Part shown: in pieces, positions 16,958 through 25,855 of the stretch
Layout: every line of letters begins with the position of its first letter
Position numbering within the stretch: the first letter of the stretch is position 1
NCBI GenBank assembly: GCA_030024085.1
Contig: JASEJE010000028.1
Location: 1 to 40,221 of the forward strand
Length of the DNA stretch: 40,221 bases
Source of the DNA: Bacillota bacterium
Lineage (GTDB): Bacteria > Bacillota > SHA-98 > UBA4971
Direction: 5' to 3'
Translations under genes and position numbers: made by a program
The notes under the pieces: model-generated
The model's input: the letters and a program-made list of their open reading frames with translations, nothing else
Told to the model about the DNA's origin: nothing
The model's database searches: none

Positions 16958-17899
16958 ATGCGTGAACGAAGGAGCGTTTTGACCGGGAGGCGCGCGGTCG
17001 CCGCTGCCGTGGTTGCGGCGACCATCCTGCTTCTTGCTGCAGGGATGCAGGCGACGCCTGCGGCGGCGCAGGCGCCGGCCCAACAGGGCAAGATTCGCAT
17101 TGCTGTCATGGACTTCCTGGACCAGACGAACTATCCGCAGTGGCACGTCGGCAGAGGCATGCGGGTCGAGTTCGAAACGAGGCTCGTTCAGACCGGTCAG
17201 TTTGAGGTCATAGAGCGCGAGCGCCTCGAGCAGATCATGAACGAACAGGGTTTTGGGGCGACAGGTCTTGTCGATCCGTCCAGCGCGGCCCAGATAGGCA
17301 AGCTTCTCGGTGTCCAGGCAATGATAATGGGCAGCGTCACCAAGTTCGACATTCAGACCAACAGGGTGTCTCTTCCGATCCTGGGGTCTGTCGCCTCGAG
17401 CGAGGCGACTGTGGAGATCCACGTGCGCGTCGTGGACACCAACACCGGCAGCATCAAGCTGGCCGACATGGCTCAGGGCAAGGAGAGCCAGGCGAACATC
17501 TCGCTCACTCTCGAGGGAATGCCGCCAATGGCCTTCGGCAGCGCGAACTTCCAGGGCACGATCTTGGGCAAAGCCACATCCAAGGCCGTTGACCAGCTCA
17601 TCGGGAAGATAATGCACCTCTTCCCTGTAGAGGGCTACGTGGTGAAGGTCGTGGGTGATAAGGTATACACCAACCTTGGCCGGGCACAGGGAGTGAAGGT
17701 TGGGCAGAAACTGCTCGTGTACCGGCTGGGTGAGGTCATAACCGACCCGTTCACCGGGCAGGTGCTCTCTGCCGAGAAAACCGAGATCGCCACTATCACC
17801 GTGACCAGCGTCGAACAGCTCCTTTCCATAGGGACGACAGACACCCCGGGGGCAGGCGGGAGGATACAGGTCGGCGACAAGGTCACAATTAAGTATTGA
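16958..17899 (+). CDS. CsgG/HfaB-family envelope protein
   Basis: A 313-residue exported protein with a signal peptide (hydrophobic about 14-32, cleavage near AAAQA). The family core (about 45-225) shows IAVMDFLDQTNYPQWHVGRGM, FEVIERERLEQIMNEQGF, a GKLLGVQAMIMGSVT strand-turn and a long variable hairpin, as in CsgG and HfaB. A C-terminal domain (about 228-313) resembles the FlgT C-terminal SH3-like domain (KVYTNLGRAQGVKVGQKLLVYR). CsgG in curli systems is a lipoprotein pore of the outer membrane; this protein has no lipobox. ATG 16958 follows GGGGG; an ATG 7 nt upstream runs into a stop. It is the last gene before a terminator. Confidence 0.82.
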   Translation: MRERRSVLTGRRAVAAAVVAATILLLAAGMQATPAAAQAPAQQGKIRIAVMDFLDQTNYPQWHVGRGMRVEFETRLVQTGQFEVIERERLEQIMNEQGFGATGLVDPSSAAQIGKLLGVQAMIMGSVTKFDIQTNRVSLPILGSVASSEATVEIHVRVVDTNTGSIKLADMAQGKESQANISLTLEGMPPMAFGSANFQGTILGKATSKAVDQLIGKIMHLFPVEGYVVKVVGDKVYTNLGRAQGVKVGQKLLVYRLGEVITDPFTGQVLSAEKTEIATITVTSVEQLLSIGTTDTPGAGGRIQVGDKVTIKY

Positions 17900-17914
17900 A
17901 CGCTCCCGGCGGTT

Positions 17915-17960
17915 GGGACCGTTGGCCTCGAGGCCAGCGGTCCCTGGGTTTTCGGGCGAT
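17915..17960 (+). terminator. terminator after the CsgG-like gene
   Basis: GGGACCG-T-TGGCCT (17915-17928) pairs with AGGCCA-G-CGGTCCC (17931-17944), a long near-perfect stem, followed by TGGGTTTT and further on ATTTTT. Confidence 0.7.
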
Positions 17961-18009
17961 TTTTGGGCATCCTGGAACCAGAGAACATTGACATCGTTAT
18001 GAATAGTAG

Positions 18010-19596
<1,587 letters not shown>

Positions 19597-19644
19597 CAGA
19601 CGAAAGAACAAACGTAAGTGAGGGAAATGAAAGGAGTGTGGCCG

Positions 19645-20475
19645 ATGCAAGCGAGTCGATGGAAATGGGTGGTTCTGGGCCTGGTGTTGCTCGCAGTCAC
19701 GGTGCTGCCGCAGGTGGGCGCCGCGGCCGCGGACGAGCCGCCAGTGAGGCTCTTCATCAACCCGAACCCGAACCCGGAGTTCAGAGCGGAGATCTGGGTC
19801 GACAGGGGCCAGGGGTCAACCTACTACCCGGGTGACTTCATCGACGTGTACTATCGGGTCAACCGGGATAGCTACGTCTACATCCTTGACATCCTGCCTT
19901 CCGGCCAGCTCAGCTGGCTTGTGCGTGACTCGTGGGTCCGGGCCAACAGGGCCTATACGTTGTCTGGGACGGTCGAACCCCCTTCAGGGACCGAGTACCT
20001 GATCGTATTCGCGTCAACCCAGAAACTGCCTCTACCTTACCTCGAGGAGTCGGTGCAGTCCGGACGGGCTTACATCGAAGGCGAGGCCAATGTCAACCTC
20101 GGGAAGATCCAGGCGAAGATCAAGATCGTGCCGCAGCAGTCGTGGGTGAGCGCGTATACATACTTCTACGTTGGCGGAGGCTTCCCGCCGATCCCAGGTC
20201 CGCAGCCACCGGCGCCGGTGCCTCAGCCTCCGGTACCGCAGCCGCCGCCGGTTGTGAAGTATGGCGCGGTGAACGTGTCGACCTACCCCTCGGGCGCCAC
20301 GGTGTTCCTGGATGGCGTCGAGCGGGGAAGGACTCCCATGCTCCTCCAGAACGTGCCGCTCGGAAACCACGAGGTCACGCTGGTCCTTTCGGGTTACTAC
20401 ACATACTCGAGGCGGTTCGAGCTCAACTACGCGCAGACATACTATGTCAGCGCGTCGCTCCAGAGGATCCCATAG
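19645..20475 (+). CDS. secreted DUF4384-PEGA domain protein
   Basis: A 276-residue exported protein. After a signal peptide (about 1-27, ending GAAAA) comes a DUF4384-type domain (about 30-165), recognisable by YYPGDFIDVYYRVNRDSYVYILDI and the following PSGTEYLIVFAS. A Pro-rich linker (about 182-205) leads to a PEGA domain (about 208-276; GAVNVSTYPSGATVFLDG, TPMLLQNVPLGNHEVTL), a surface-type beta fold. The ATG at 19645 is chosen because AAAGGAG sits 8 nt upstream; ATG 19627 and GTG 19618 have no such site. DUF4384 proteins often accompany CsgG/FlgT-like proteins, so it probably belongs with the cluster at 14716-17899 despite the intervening guaB. Confidence 0.8.
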   Translation: MQASRWKWVVLGLVLLAVTVLPQVGAAAADEPPVRLFINPNPNPEFRAEIWVDRGQGSTYYPGDFIDVYYRVNRDSYVYILDILPSGQLSWLVRDSWVRANRAYTLSGTVEPPSGTEYLIVFASTQKLPLPYLEESVQSGRAYIEGEANVNLGKIQAKIKIVPQQSWVSAYTYFYVGGGFPPIPGPQPPAPVPQPPVPQPPPVVKYGAVNVSTYPSGATVFLDGVERGRTPMLLQNVPLGNHEVTLVLSGYYTYSRRFELNYAQTYYVSASLQRIP

Positions 20476-20675
20476 GGCGGGGGACGGGGTGGGGGATGAG
20501 CGACGTCCTCCAACCCCGCGTGCGTCCGGGCACCCGTGCATCCGTGCGCCTGTGCGCCTGTACGCGCGTCGGCCAGCCGGGTTGCGCATGCGCGGGCGCA
20601 GACGCGGACGCCGACGCGGGCACGGGCGCGGTTGCGGCCGCTCGCGTCACCGGGAAGTGAGCGCCCTGCAGGAAG

Positions 20676-20712
20676 GCCCGGGTGGTCTTGGCCACCCGGG
20701 CTCTTGTCTTGA
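20676..20712 (+). terminator. terminator downstream of the DUF4384-PEGA gene
   Basis: Perfect 10-bp inverted repeat GCCCGGGTGG (20676-20685) / CCACCCGGGC (20692-20701) followed by TCTTGTCTTG, a weak T-tract. The 200 nt between the gene and this hairpin are GC-rich low-complexity sequence without a supported gene. Confidence 0.65.
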
Positions 20713-20735
20713 TCGTGGCAGTGCCCTTCCAGGGG

Positions 20736-20744
20736 TGGTATAAT
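20736..20744 (+). promoter_or_regulatory. extended -10 promoter of asnS
   Basis: TGGTATAAT is a perfect extended -10 box, identical to that of the hydrogen-sensor gene. The leader to the asnS start is about 110 nt; no T-box sequence was found in it. Confidence 0.6.
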
Positions 20745-20862
20745 ATGACCGGTGCCATGACGGAGGGCGGTCCCGGGTTTCATGCGGCAGGCATTGCGAG
20801 GAGAGGCCTGGCGCCCGATGTGGTTCCGATTGCTGGTCTCCTGCGGAGGTGGGTTAACTCAA

Positions 20863-22155
20863 GTGGAAACCGTGTACATAGCGCATGTCGGCGAGCACGA
20901 GGGGAAGGAGGTCGAGATCCGCGGTTGGCTCTATAACAAGAGGTCCAGCGGGTCCGTGGTCTTTCTGATCGTCCGGGATGGGACAGGCTTCATCCAGGCG
21001 GTTGTGGCGAAGGGCCAGGTGCCAGAGGAGGGTTTCGCCGCCTGCGACCGGCTCACGCAGGAGTCGTCGCTTGTGGTGAGGGGCGCTGTGAGGGCCGACC
21101 GGAGGGCGCCCGGCGGGTATGAGATCCTGGTTTCGGCCGTGGAGCCTGTCTCGATCGCCGAGGAGTACCCCATATCCCTCAAGGAGCACGGCGTGGACTT
21201 CCTGATGGACCACAGGCACCTCTGGCTTCGCACACCGAGGCAGGTCGCCATCATGCGGGTCAGGAACGAGATCGTGAAAGCCATCCGCGACTTCCTCGAC
21301 GACCGCGAGTTTGTGCTGGTGGACGCGCCCATCCTCACGCCGTCTGCGTGCGAGGGCACGACCACGCTTTTCGAGACAGACTACTTCGACACGAGGGCCT
21401 ATCTCACGCAGAGCGGCCAGCTCTACATGGAAGCTGCTGCGATGGCTTTCGGGAAGGTGTACTGCTTCGGGCCGACGTTCCGGGCGGAGAAATCCAAGAC
21501 GCGAAGGCATCTCATGGAGTTCTGGATGGTGGAGCCGGAGATGGCCTGGGTCGACCTGGACGGCGACATGAGGCTCCAGGAGGAAATGGTGAGCTACGTG
21601 GTGCAGCGTGTGCTCGAGGAGAGGGCGAAGGATCTGGCCACGATCGAGCGGGACACCTCGAAACTGGAGAAAGTGAAGCCTCCTTTCCCGCGTATCAGCT
21701 ACGACGAGGCCGTGGAGATCCTGCGGCGCCACGGAGTTGAGTTCGAGTGGGGCAACGACTTCGGCGGGGGCGACGAGACCATCCTTGCAGAGGAATTCGA
21801 CCGGCCGGTATTCGTCCACAGATATCCCACGGTGTGTAAGGCCTTCTACATGAAACCCGATCCGAACAGGGCCGACGTGTGCTTGTCGGCGGACCTCCTC
21901 GCGCCCGAGGGGTACGGCGAGATCATCGGCGGGGGTCAGAGGATAGACGACGCGGACCTTCTCGCCCGGCGCGTTGAGGAGCACAGGCTCCCGGCTGAGG
22001 CATACAGATGGTACATGGACCTTCGCCGGTATGGGTCCTGTCCGCACTCCGGTTTCGGCCTCGGGATCGAGCGGACGGTCGCGTGGATATGCGGCCTCGA
22101 TCACGTGCGGGAGACAATCCCGTTCCCGCGGCTACTCAACAGAATCTACCCGTGA
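20863..22155 (+). CDS. asnS: asparagine--tRNA ligase
   Basis: Charges tRNA-Asn. The 430-residue protein is the usual bacterial length. It has an OB-fold anticodon-binding domain (about 1-105; [26 protein letters not shown]) and a class II catalytic domain with motif 2 ([21 protein letters not shown]) and motif 3 ([16 protein letters not shown]). SGQLYMEAA and the HLMEFW stretch favour AsnRS over AspRS, since AspRS carries a large GAD insert that is absent here. The GTG at 20863 follows GGAGGTGGG by 9 nt; the frame stays open to an ATG at 20782 without a ribosome site. The stop codon overlaps the ribosome site of the next gene. Confidence 0.95.
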   Translation: METVYIAHVGEHEGKEVEIRGWLYNKRSSGSVVFLIVRDGTGFIQAVVAKGQVPEEGFAACDRLTQESSLVVRGAVRADRRAPGGYEILVSAVEPVSIAEEYPISLKEHGVDFLMDHRHLWLRTPRQVAIMRVRNEIVKAIRDFLDDREFVLVDAPILTPSACEGTTTLFETDYFDTRAYLTQSGQLYMEAAAMAFGKVYCFGPTFRAEKSKTRRHLMEFWMVEPEMAWVDLDGDMRLQEEMVSYVVQRVLEERAKDLATIERDTSKLEKVKPPFPRISYDEAVEILRRHGVEFEWGNDFGGGDETILAEEFDRPVFVHRYPTVCKAFYMKPDPNRADVCLSADLLAPEGYGEIIGGGQRIDDADLLARRVEEHRLPAEAYRWYMDLRRYGSCPHSGFGLGIERTVAWICGLDHVRETIPFPRLLNRIYP

Positions 22156-22162
22156 GGTGTTC

Positions 22163-23887
22163 ATGATGACTCCTGGTATGAGCGTACGCTGTGCCCGGCG
22201 CGTCCGGGTGCTGGCTGCAGCAGGCGCCGGCATTGCCCTGCTGGCCGTCCTGGCGTGGGGGTGGCTGGGCGCGCCGGTGCTGGCAACGGCTGGGACGGCC
22301 GGCCAGGGGAAGTCCGGCGGCGGCGACATGACCGCTGGTAGCGACATGGCTGCCGGCGTCGCCTTCCTGGAAAGAGGGATGTTCGAGGAGGCCGTGGCGG
22401 CGTTCTCGCGTGTGGTGGCCGCCGACCCGAAGGGGCCGGAGGCCGCGAGGGCTTTCGACTATCTCGGTTACCTGTACTGGGGCAGGGGCTGGAACGAGGA
22501 GGCTCTTGGGGCGTTCCGAGAGAGCCTGCGATGCGCCGGCGAGGCGGGCGACGCAGCCGGCGTGCTTCGGGCCAGGGTCGCGCTGGGGCAGGTGCTGCTC
22601 GACATGGGAAAGATGCAAGACGCGTGCCGGGAGTTCGAGCAGGCCATCGACGTCGCGGGGCCGGGAGACCTTGACATCGTCTACACGCTGCTCGGAATAG
22701 CGAAATCCGAGGGGAAAGACTCGGCCGGAGCAGCGGAGATGTTCTCGCGGGCGCTCGCGGCCTTCCCTGGGAACCCGGTCGCCGAGTCCCATCTCAAGAA
22801 GCTGTCCTTCGGCATGCCGATCCATTTCGCCAGCGTCGAGAAGGCGCTTCCAGGGAGCGGAGAATCTCTGCGCGCGGGCACGGGCACAGGCACAGGCACA
22901 GGCACGAGTTCGGGCGCCGGCGCGGGCGCGGCGGGCGGAACAGGCGCCGGCCGCAGCGAGGAGGCCCGGCTGATAAGCGGGGTGGTCTTCGTCAACGAGG
23001 GGGCTACCTACGCCACGACGCCCCACGTGAGGCTCACTCTGGGCGTGGACCAGCCTGTCGCCGTCAAGGGGTTCTTCCTCGCAGCCGGCGACGAGGTCTT
23101 CAGATGGCACGACTGGCGGTCCCCCATCATAGAGTGGAAACTGCGCGGCGAAGGCGACGGAAAGAAGCCCATCCGGGTCGCCTATTACGTGGCAGGCACG
23201 CCTGGTGCACCCGGGGCGTCTGGTACGACTGCTGCACCCGGTGGGGCCGGCGGTGCGGTTGCGGGTGCGGGTCCAGCGATACTGGTGGCACCCGCCGAGG
23301 CGTCCATCGTACTCGACCGTGAGCCACCGCGTGGGTCCGTCGAGATAAACGACGGGGCGCGCAGCACGAACAGCACGCGCGTTACGCTCGACCTGCGGGC
23401 GAACGACCGCACCAGCGGCATAATGAACGTGTCGATGAGCAACGACGGCGTCGCGTGGAGCAGGTGGACGATGTACCAGTTCACGAAGGACTGGGAGATC
23501 CCGTCGGGCGACGGCGAGAAGAAGGTATACGTGCGGTTCCAGGACAGGGCGGGGAACACCTCGACGCCCGTTTCCGACAGGATCGTCCTGGACACCGTTC
23601 CACCGGAGATCCTGTGGGTCGACGTGGCGAAGCTCGCTGCGACCACCGCGGACATCGTCTGGGCCACCGACGAGGACTCCGACTCAGCCGTCGAGTACGC
23701 GGCCAAGAAGGCGAGGGACGGGGAGTCGATGGTAGCCCGGGACAGGGACATGACCATGCTTCACCACGTCAGGCTGAAGGATTTGCAGCCATCGACGACG
23801 TACAGGTTCAGGGTGTTCTCGCGGGATGAGGCGGGCAATACCGCGACCTCCCGGGTGCTCGAGTTCGCCACGAAGCCAGCAACCTGA
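22163..23887 (+). CDS. exported TPR and fibronectin-type protein
   Basis: A 574-residue protein of unknown function. It has an N-terminal hydrophobic segment (about 17-42; signal peptide or anchor), TPR-like helical repeats (about 55-205; GVAFLERGMFEEAVAAFSRV, YWGRGWNEEALGAFRESL), a Gly/Thr low-complexity linker (about 235-262), and three beta-rich domains: one at about 270-340, one Ig-like at about 385-480, and a fibronectin type III domain (about 485-574; PPEILWVDVAKLAATTADIVW, LQPSTTYRFRVFSRDEAGN). The layout suggests surface-exposed binding. The ribosome site GAGGTG overlaps the asnS stop, so translation is coupled; ATG 22166 is an equally possible start. Confidence 0.75.
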   Translation: MMTPGMSVRCARRVRVLAAAGAGIALLAVLAWGWLGAPVLATAGTAGQGKSGGGDMTAGSDMAAGVAFLERGMFEEAVAAFSRVVAADPKGPEAARAFDYLGYLYWGRGWNEEALGAFRESLRCAGEAGDAAGVLRARVALGQVLLDMGKMQDACREFEQAIDVAGPGDLDIVYTLLGIAKSEGKDSAGAAEMFSRALAAFPGNPVAESHLKKLSFGMPIHFASVEKALPGSGESLRAGTGTGTGTGTSSGAGAGAAGGTGAGRSEEARLISGVVFVNEGATYATTPHVRLTLGVDQPVAVKGFFLAAGDEVFRWHDWRSPIIEWKLRGEGDGKKPIRVAYYVAGTPGAPGASGTTAAPGGAGGAVAGAGPAILVAPAEASIVLDREPPRGSVEINDGARSTNSTRVTLDLRANDRTSGIMNVSMSNDGVAWSRWTMYQFTKDWEIPSGDGEKKVYVRFQDRAGNTSTPVSDRIVLDTVPPEILWVDVAKLAATTADIVWATDEDSDSAVEYAAKKARDGESMVARDRDMTMLHHVRLKDLQPSTTYRFRVFSRDEAGNTATSRVLEFATKPAT

Positions 23888-23906
23888 GTGTAAGTTCATA
23901 GATCCA

Positions 23907-24071
23907 TGCCGGTTCGGGAGAAGCTTGCGGGTTGCCCGTGCTTGCACGACGGGGCGCTCTCGGTTTGGCAAGCCCGAATTCCAAACCTAACGAGGCCCGC
24001 CGCAAGCGCGCCGTCGCCGGCGTGCAACACCGGCGACCCCTGGAAAAGTGGCGGTGATTTCTGAACCGGCA
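23907..24071. repeat. dispersed palindromic repeat, copy 2
   Basis: The outer ends TGCCGGTTC (23907-23915) and GAACCGGCA (24063-24071) are perfect inverted repeats. Inside lie GGGTTGCCCGTGCTTGCACG and its near complement in GTGCAACACCGGCGACCCC, and a central hairpin GGTTTGG (23962-23968) / CCAAACC (23981-23987). The inner arm with GTGCTTG-ACGACGGGGCGC is shared with the element at 37005-37218. It fills the gap between the TPR gene and the FAD-dehydrogenase gene. Confidence 0.65.
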
Positions 24072-24118
24072 CTCAGGGCAAAAAGTAGCACAGCAGAGAC
24101 GAAGGAGAGGTTCATGGC

Positions 24119-25528
24119 GTGACAGGCGGAACGAAACAAGGTCGCTATGACGTGATAATCGTTGGTGCCGGCCCTGCCGGCATCTTCTCGGCGCTCGAGC
24201 TTGCCCGGGCCGCTGACGGACGCATCAGCATCATCATAGTCGAAAAGGGGCCCGACCTCGAGGCCAGGGTATGCCCATCGAACGAGGGCAAGAGCGCGTG
24301 CCGCAGGTGCGAGCCGTGCAGCATCGTATCGGGCTGGGGCGGCGCGGGGGCGTTCAGCGACGGAAAGCTCACCCTGTCGACACAGGTCGGCGGGATGCTC
24401 GACGTCTATGTAAGTGACCAGAGGCTGAAAGATCTCATCGATTATGTGGACGGCATCTACCTCGGGTTCGGCGCGCCGACGAAGGTGTACGGCGGGGACG
24501 AGGAAGCCCTGCACGAGCTGGAGCGCAAGGCCCTGCTCGCGGAGATGAAGTTCATCCCCGCGAAGATCAGGCATCTCGGCACCGGCAAGACCAAGGACGT
24601 CCTGGAAGGCATGAAGAGCCACCTGGCCGAACACGCCGAGATCGCGCTTCGCGAGAGCGCCACCAGGATCCTCGTTGAAGATGGCAGGGTCATCGGCGTC
24701 GAGACCTCGAAAGGCCGCACCATCCTGGGCGACTACGTGATCGTCGCCCCCGGCCGGGAAGGCGCGGAGTGGCTTGTCCAGGAGGCGCGCAGGCTGGGGC
24801 TTTCCACAGCCATAAACCCGGTGGACATCGGCGTACGGGTCGAACTCCCGGCGGTGGTGGCAGAGCCTCTGACGGACGTGGCCTACGAGTCGAAGCTCAT
24901 CTACCACTCGCGCTCCTTCGACGACAAGGTGCGCACCTTCTGCATGTGCCCCTACGGTGAGGTGGTCACCGAGAGTTCCGACGGTCTCATCACCGTGAAC
25001 GGCCATACGCACTTCGAGAGAAAGACCGAGAACACCAACTTCGCGCTCCTGGTCAGCAAGACGTTTACCGAGCCGTTCAAGGACCCGATAGCATACGGCA
25101 AATATGTCGCGGGCCTCGCGAACCTCCTCGGCGGCGGCGTGATCGTGCAGAGGCTGGGAGATCTCCTGGCAGGGCACAGGTCCACGAAGGAGCGGATGGC
25201 CAAGGGCACCTGTGTGCCGACGCTCGAGGACGCCACACCGGGCGACCTCAGCCTGGTGTTTCCTTACAGGCATCTCGTGAGCATCATGGAGATGCTGAAA
25301 GCGCTCGATGTCGTGGCACCGGGCGTATACGGCCGCAATACGCTCCTTTACGGCGTCGAGGTGAAGTTTTACTCGTCGAGGCTTGCGGTGACCAGTTCCC
25401 TTGAAACGCAGGTCAAGAACCTCTTCGCCATAGGCGACGGCGCCGGCATCACGCGGGGCCTCATGCAGGCCTCGGCATCAGGCGTCGTGGCCGCGAGGGA
25501 GATCCTGAACCGTCTCGAAAAGCGATAG
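24119..25528 (+). CDS. FAD-dependent dehydrogenase, COG2509 type
   Basis: A 469-residue cytoplasmic flavoprotein of the uncharacterised COG2509 group. The N terminus has the Rossmann FAD motif VIIVGAGPAGIFSALELA (about 12-29). A cysteine-containing stretch (CPSNEGKSACRRCEPCSIVSG) is followed by GWGGAGAFSDGKLTLS, a hallmark of this family; the C-terminal part closes the FAD site with LFAIGDGAGITRGLMQA. Substrate is unknown. The start is GTG 24119 with AAGGAGAGG 8 nt upstream; a nearby ATG at 24114 stops after two codons. It stands alone, with the repeat element upstream and a hairpin downstream. Confidence 0.88.
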   Translation: MTGGTKQGRYDVIIVGAGPAGIFSALELARAADGRISIIIVEKGPDLEARVCPSNEGKSACRRCEPCSIVSGWGGAGAFSDGKLTLSTQVGGMLDVYVSDQRLKDLIDYVDGIYLGFGAPTKVYGGDEEALHELERKALLAEMKFIPAKIRHLGTGKTKDVLEGMKSHLAEHAEIALRESATRILVEDGRVIGVETSKGRTILGDYVIVAPGREGAEWLVQEARRLGLSTAINPVDIGVRVELPAVVAEPLTDVAYESKLIYHSRSFDDKVRTFCMCPYGEVVTESSDGLITVNGHTHFERKTENTNFALLVSKTFTEPFKDPIAYGKYVAGLANLLGGGVIVQRLGDLLAGHRSTKERMAKGTCVPTLEDATPGDLSLVFPYRHLVSIMEMLKALDVVAPGVYGRNTLLYGVEVKFYSSRLAVTSSLETQVKNLFAIGDGAGITRGLMQASASGVVAAREILNRLEKR

Positions 25529-25538
25529 CACGAGCCGA

Positions 25539-25577
25539 CGGCGTGGTGGCTTTCCTGGCGGAATCGTCGCCACGCCG
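25539..25577 (+). terminator. hairpin after the FAD-dehydrogenase gene
   Basis: CGGCGTGG (25539-25546) pairs with CCACGCCG (25570-25577). No T-run follows. The rest of the 327-nt gap to the pullulanase gene contains a small palindrome and no supported gene. Confidence 0.45.
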
Positions 25578-25730
25578 CTGCCGGGCGTCTGCTCGGTAGA
25601 GATGAGGCTGCCGCCCGCGAGCGCTGTGTGTCTACGGCGAGGATTTGTCCCGGCGTGAGAAGGTTATCGGCAGACCCGGTAGAATAATACCCTCGACAAC
25701 GGGAGGAAGGAGGAGGTGGTACGCACCGAT

Positions 25731-25746
25731 ACTACATCGTTGTAGT
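25731..25746. promoter_or_regulatory. candidate operator upstream of the pullulanase gene
   Basis: ACTACATCGTTGTAGT consists of perfect 6-bp arms around TCGT, 110 bp before the pullulanase start. Such a short dyad in front of a sugar-polymer gene could bind a repressor; the regulator is unknown. Confidence 0.35.
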
Positions 25747-25855
25747 TGTGTCTACGTGGGTAACGGGTTGGTGCGATGTCGCTGGTGTCTTTCGAGCGGA
25801 ACAGGATCTGGGTGGATGGAAGCGACCTCAGGGGCAAGTTCAGGGAGGGAGAATC

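Noticed and set aside
20480-20660. Coding potential in the GC-rich stretch after the DUF4384-PEGA gene
   Set aside because: Products are Arg/Ala/Pro or Asp/Ala simple sequence; no ribosome site, no start with support, and a terminator follows.
20739-20862. T-box riboswitch before asnS
   Set aside because: The leader is only about 110 nt and lacks the conserved T-box GGGTGGNACCGCG and antiterminator; no terminator lies between promoter and gene.
22877-22935. GGCACA simple repeat as a phase-variable site
   Set aside because: It encodes the Gly/Thr linker of the TPR protein and its six-base unit keeps the reading frame, so it would change linker length only.
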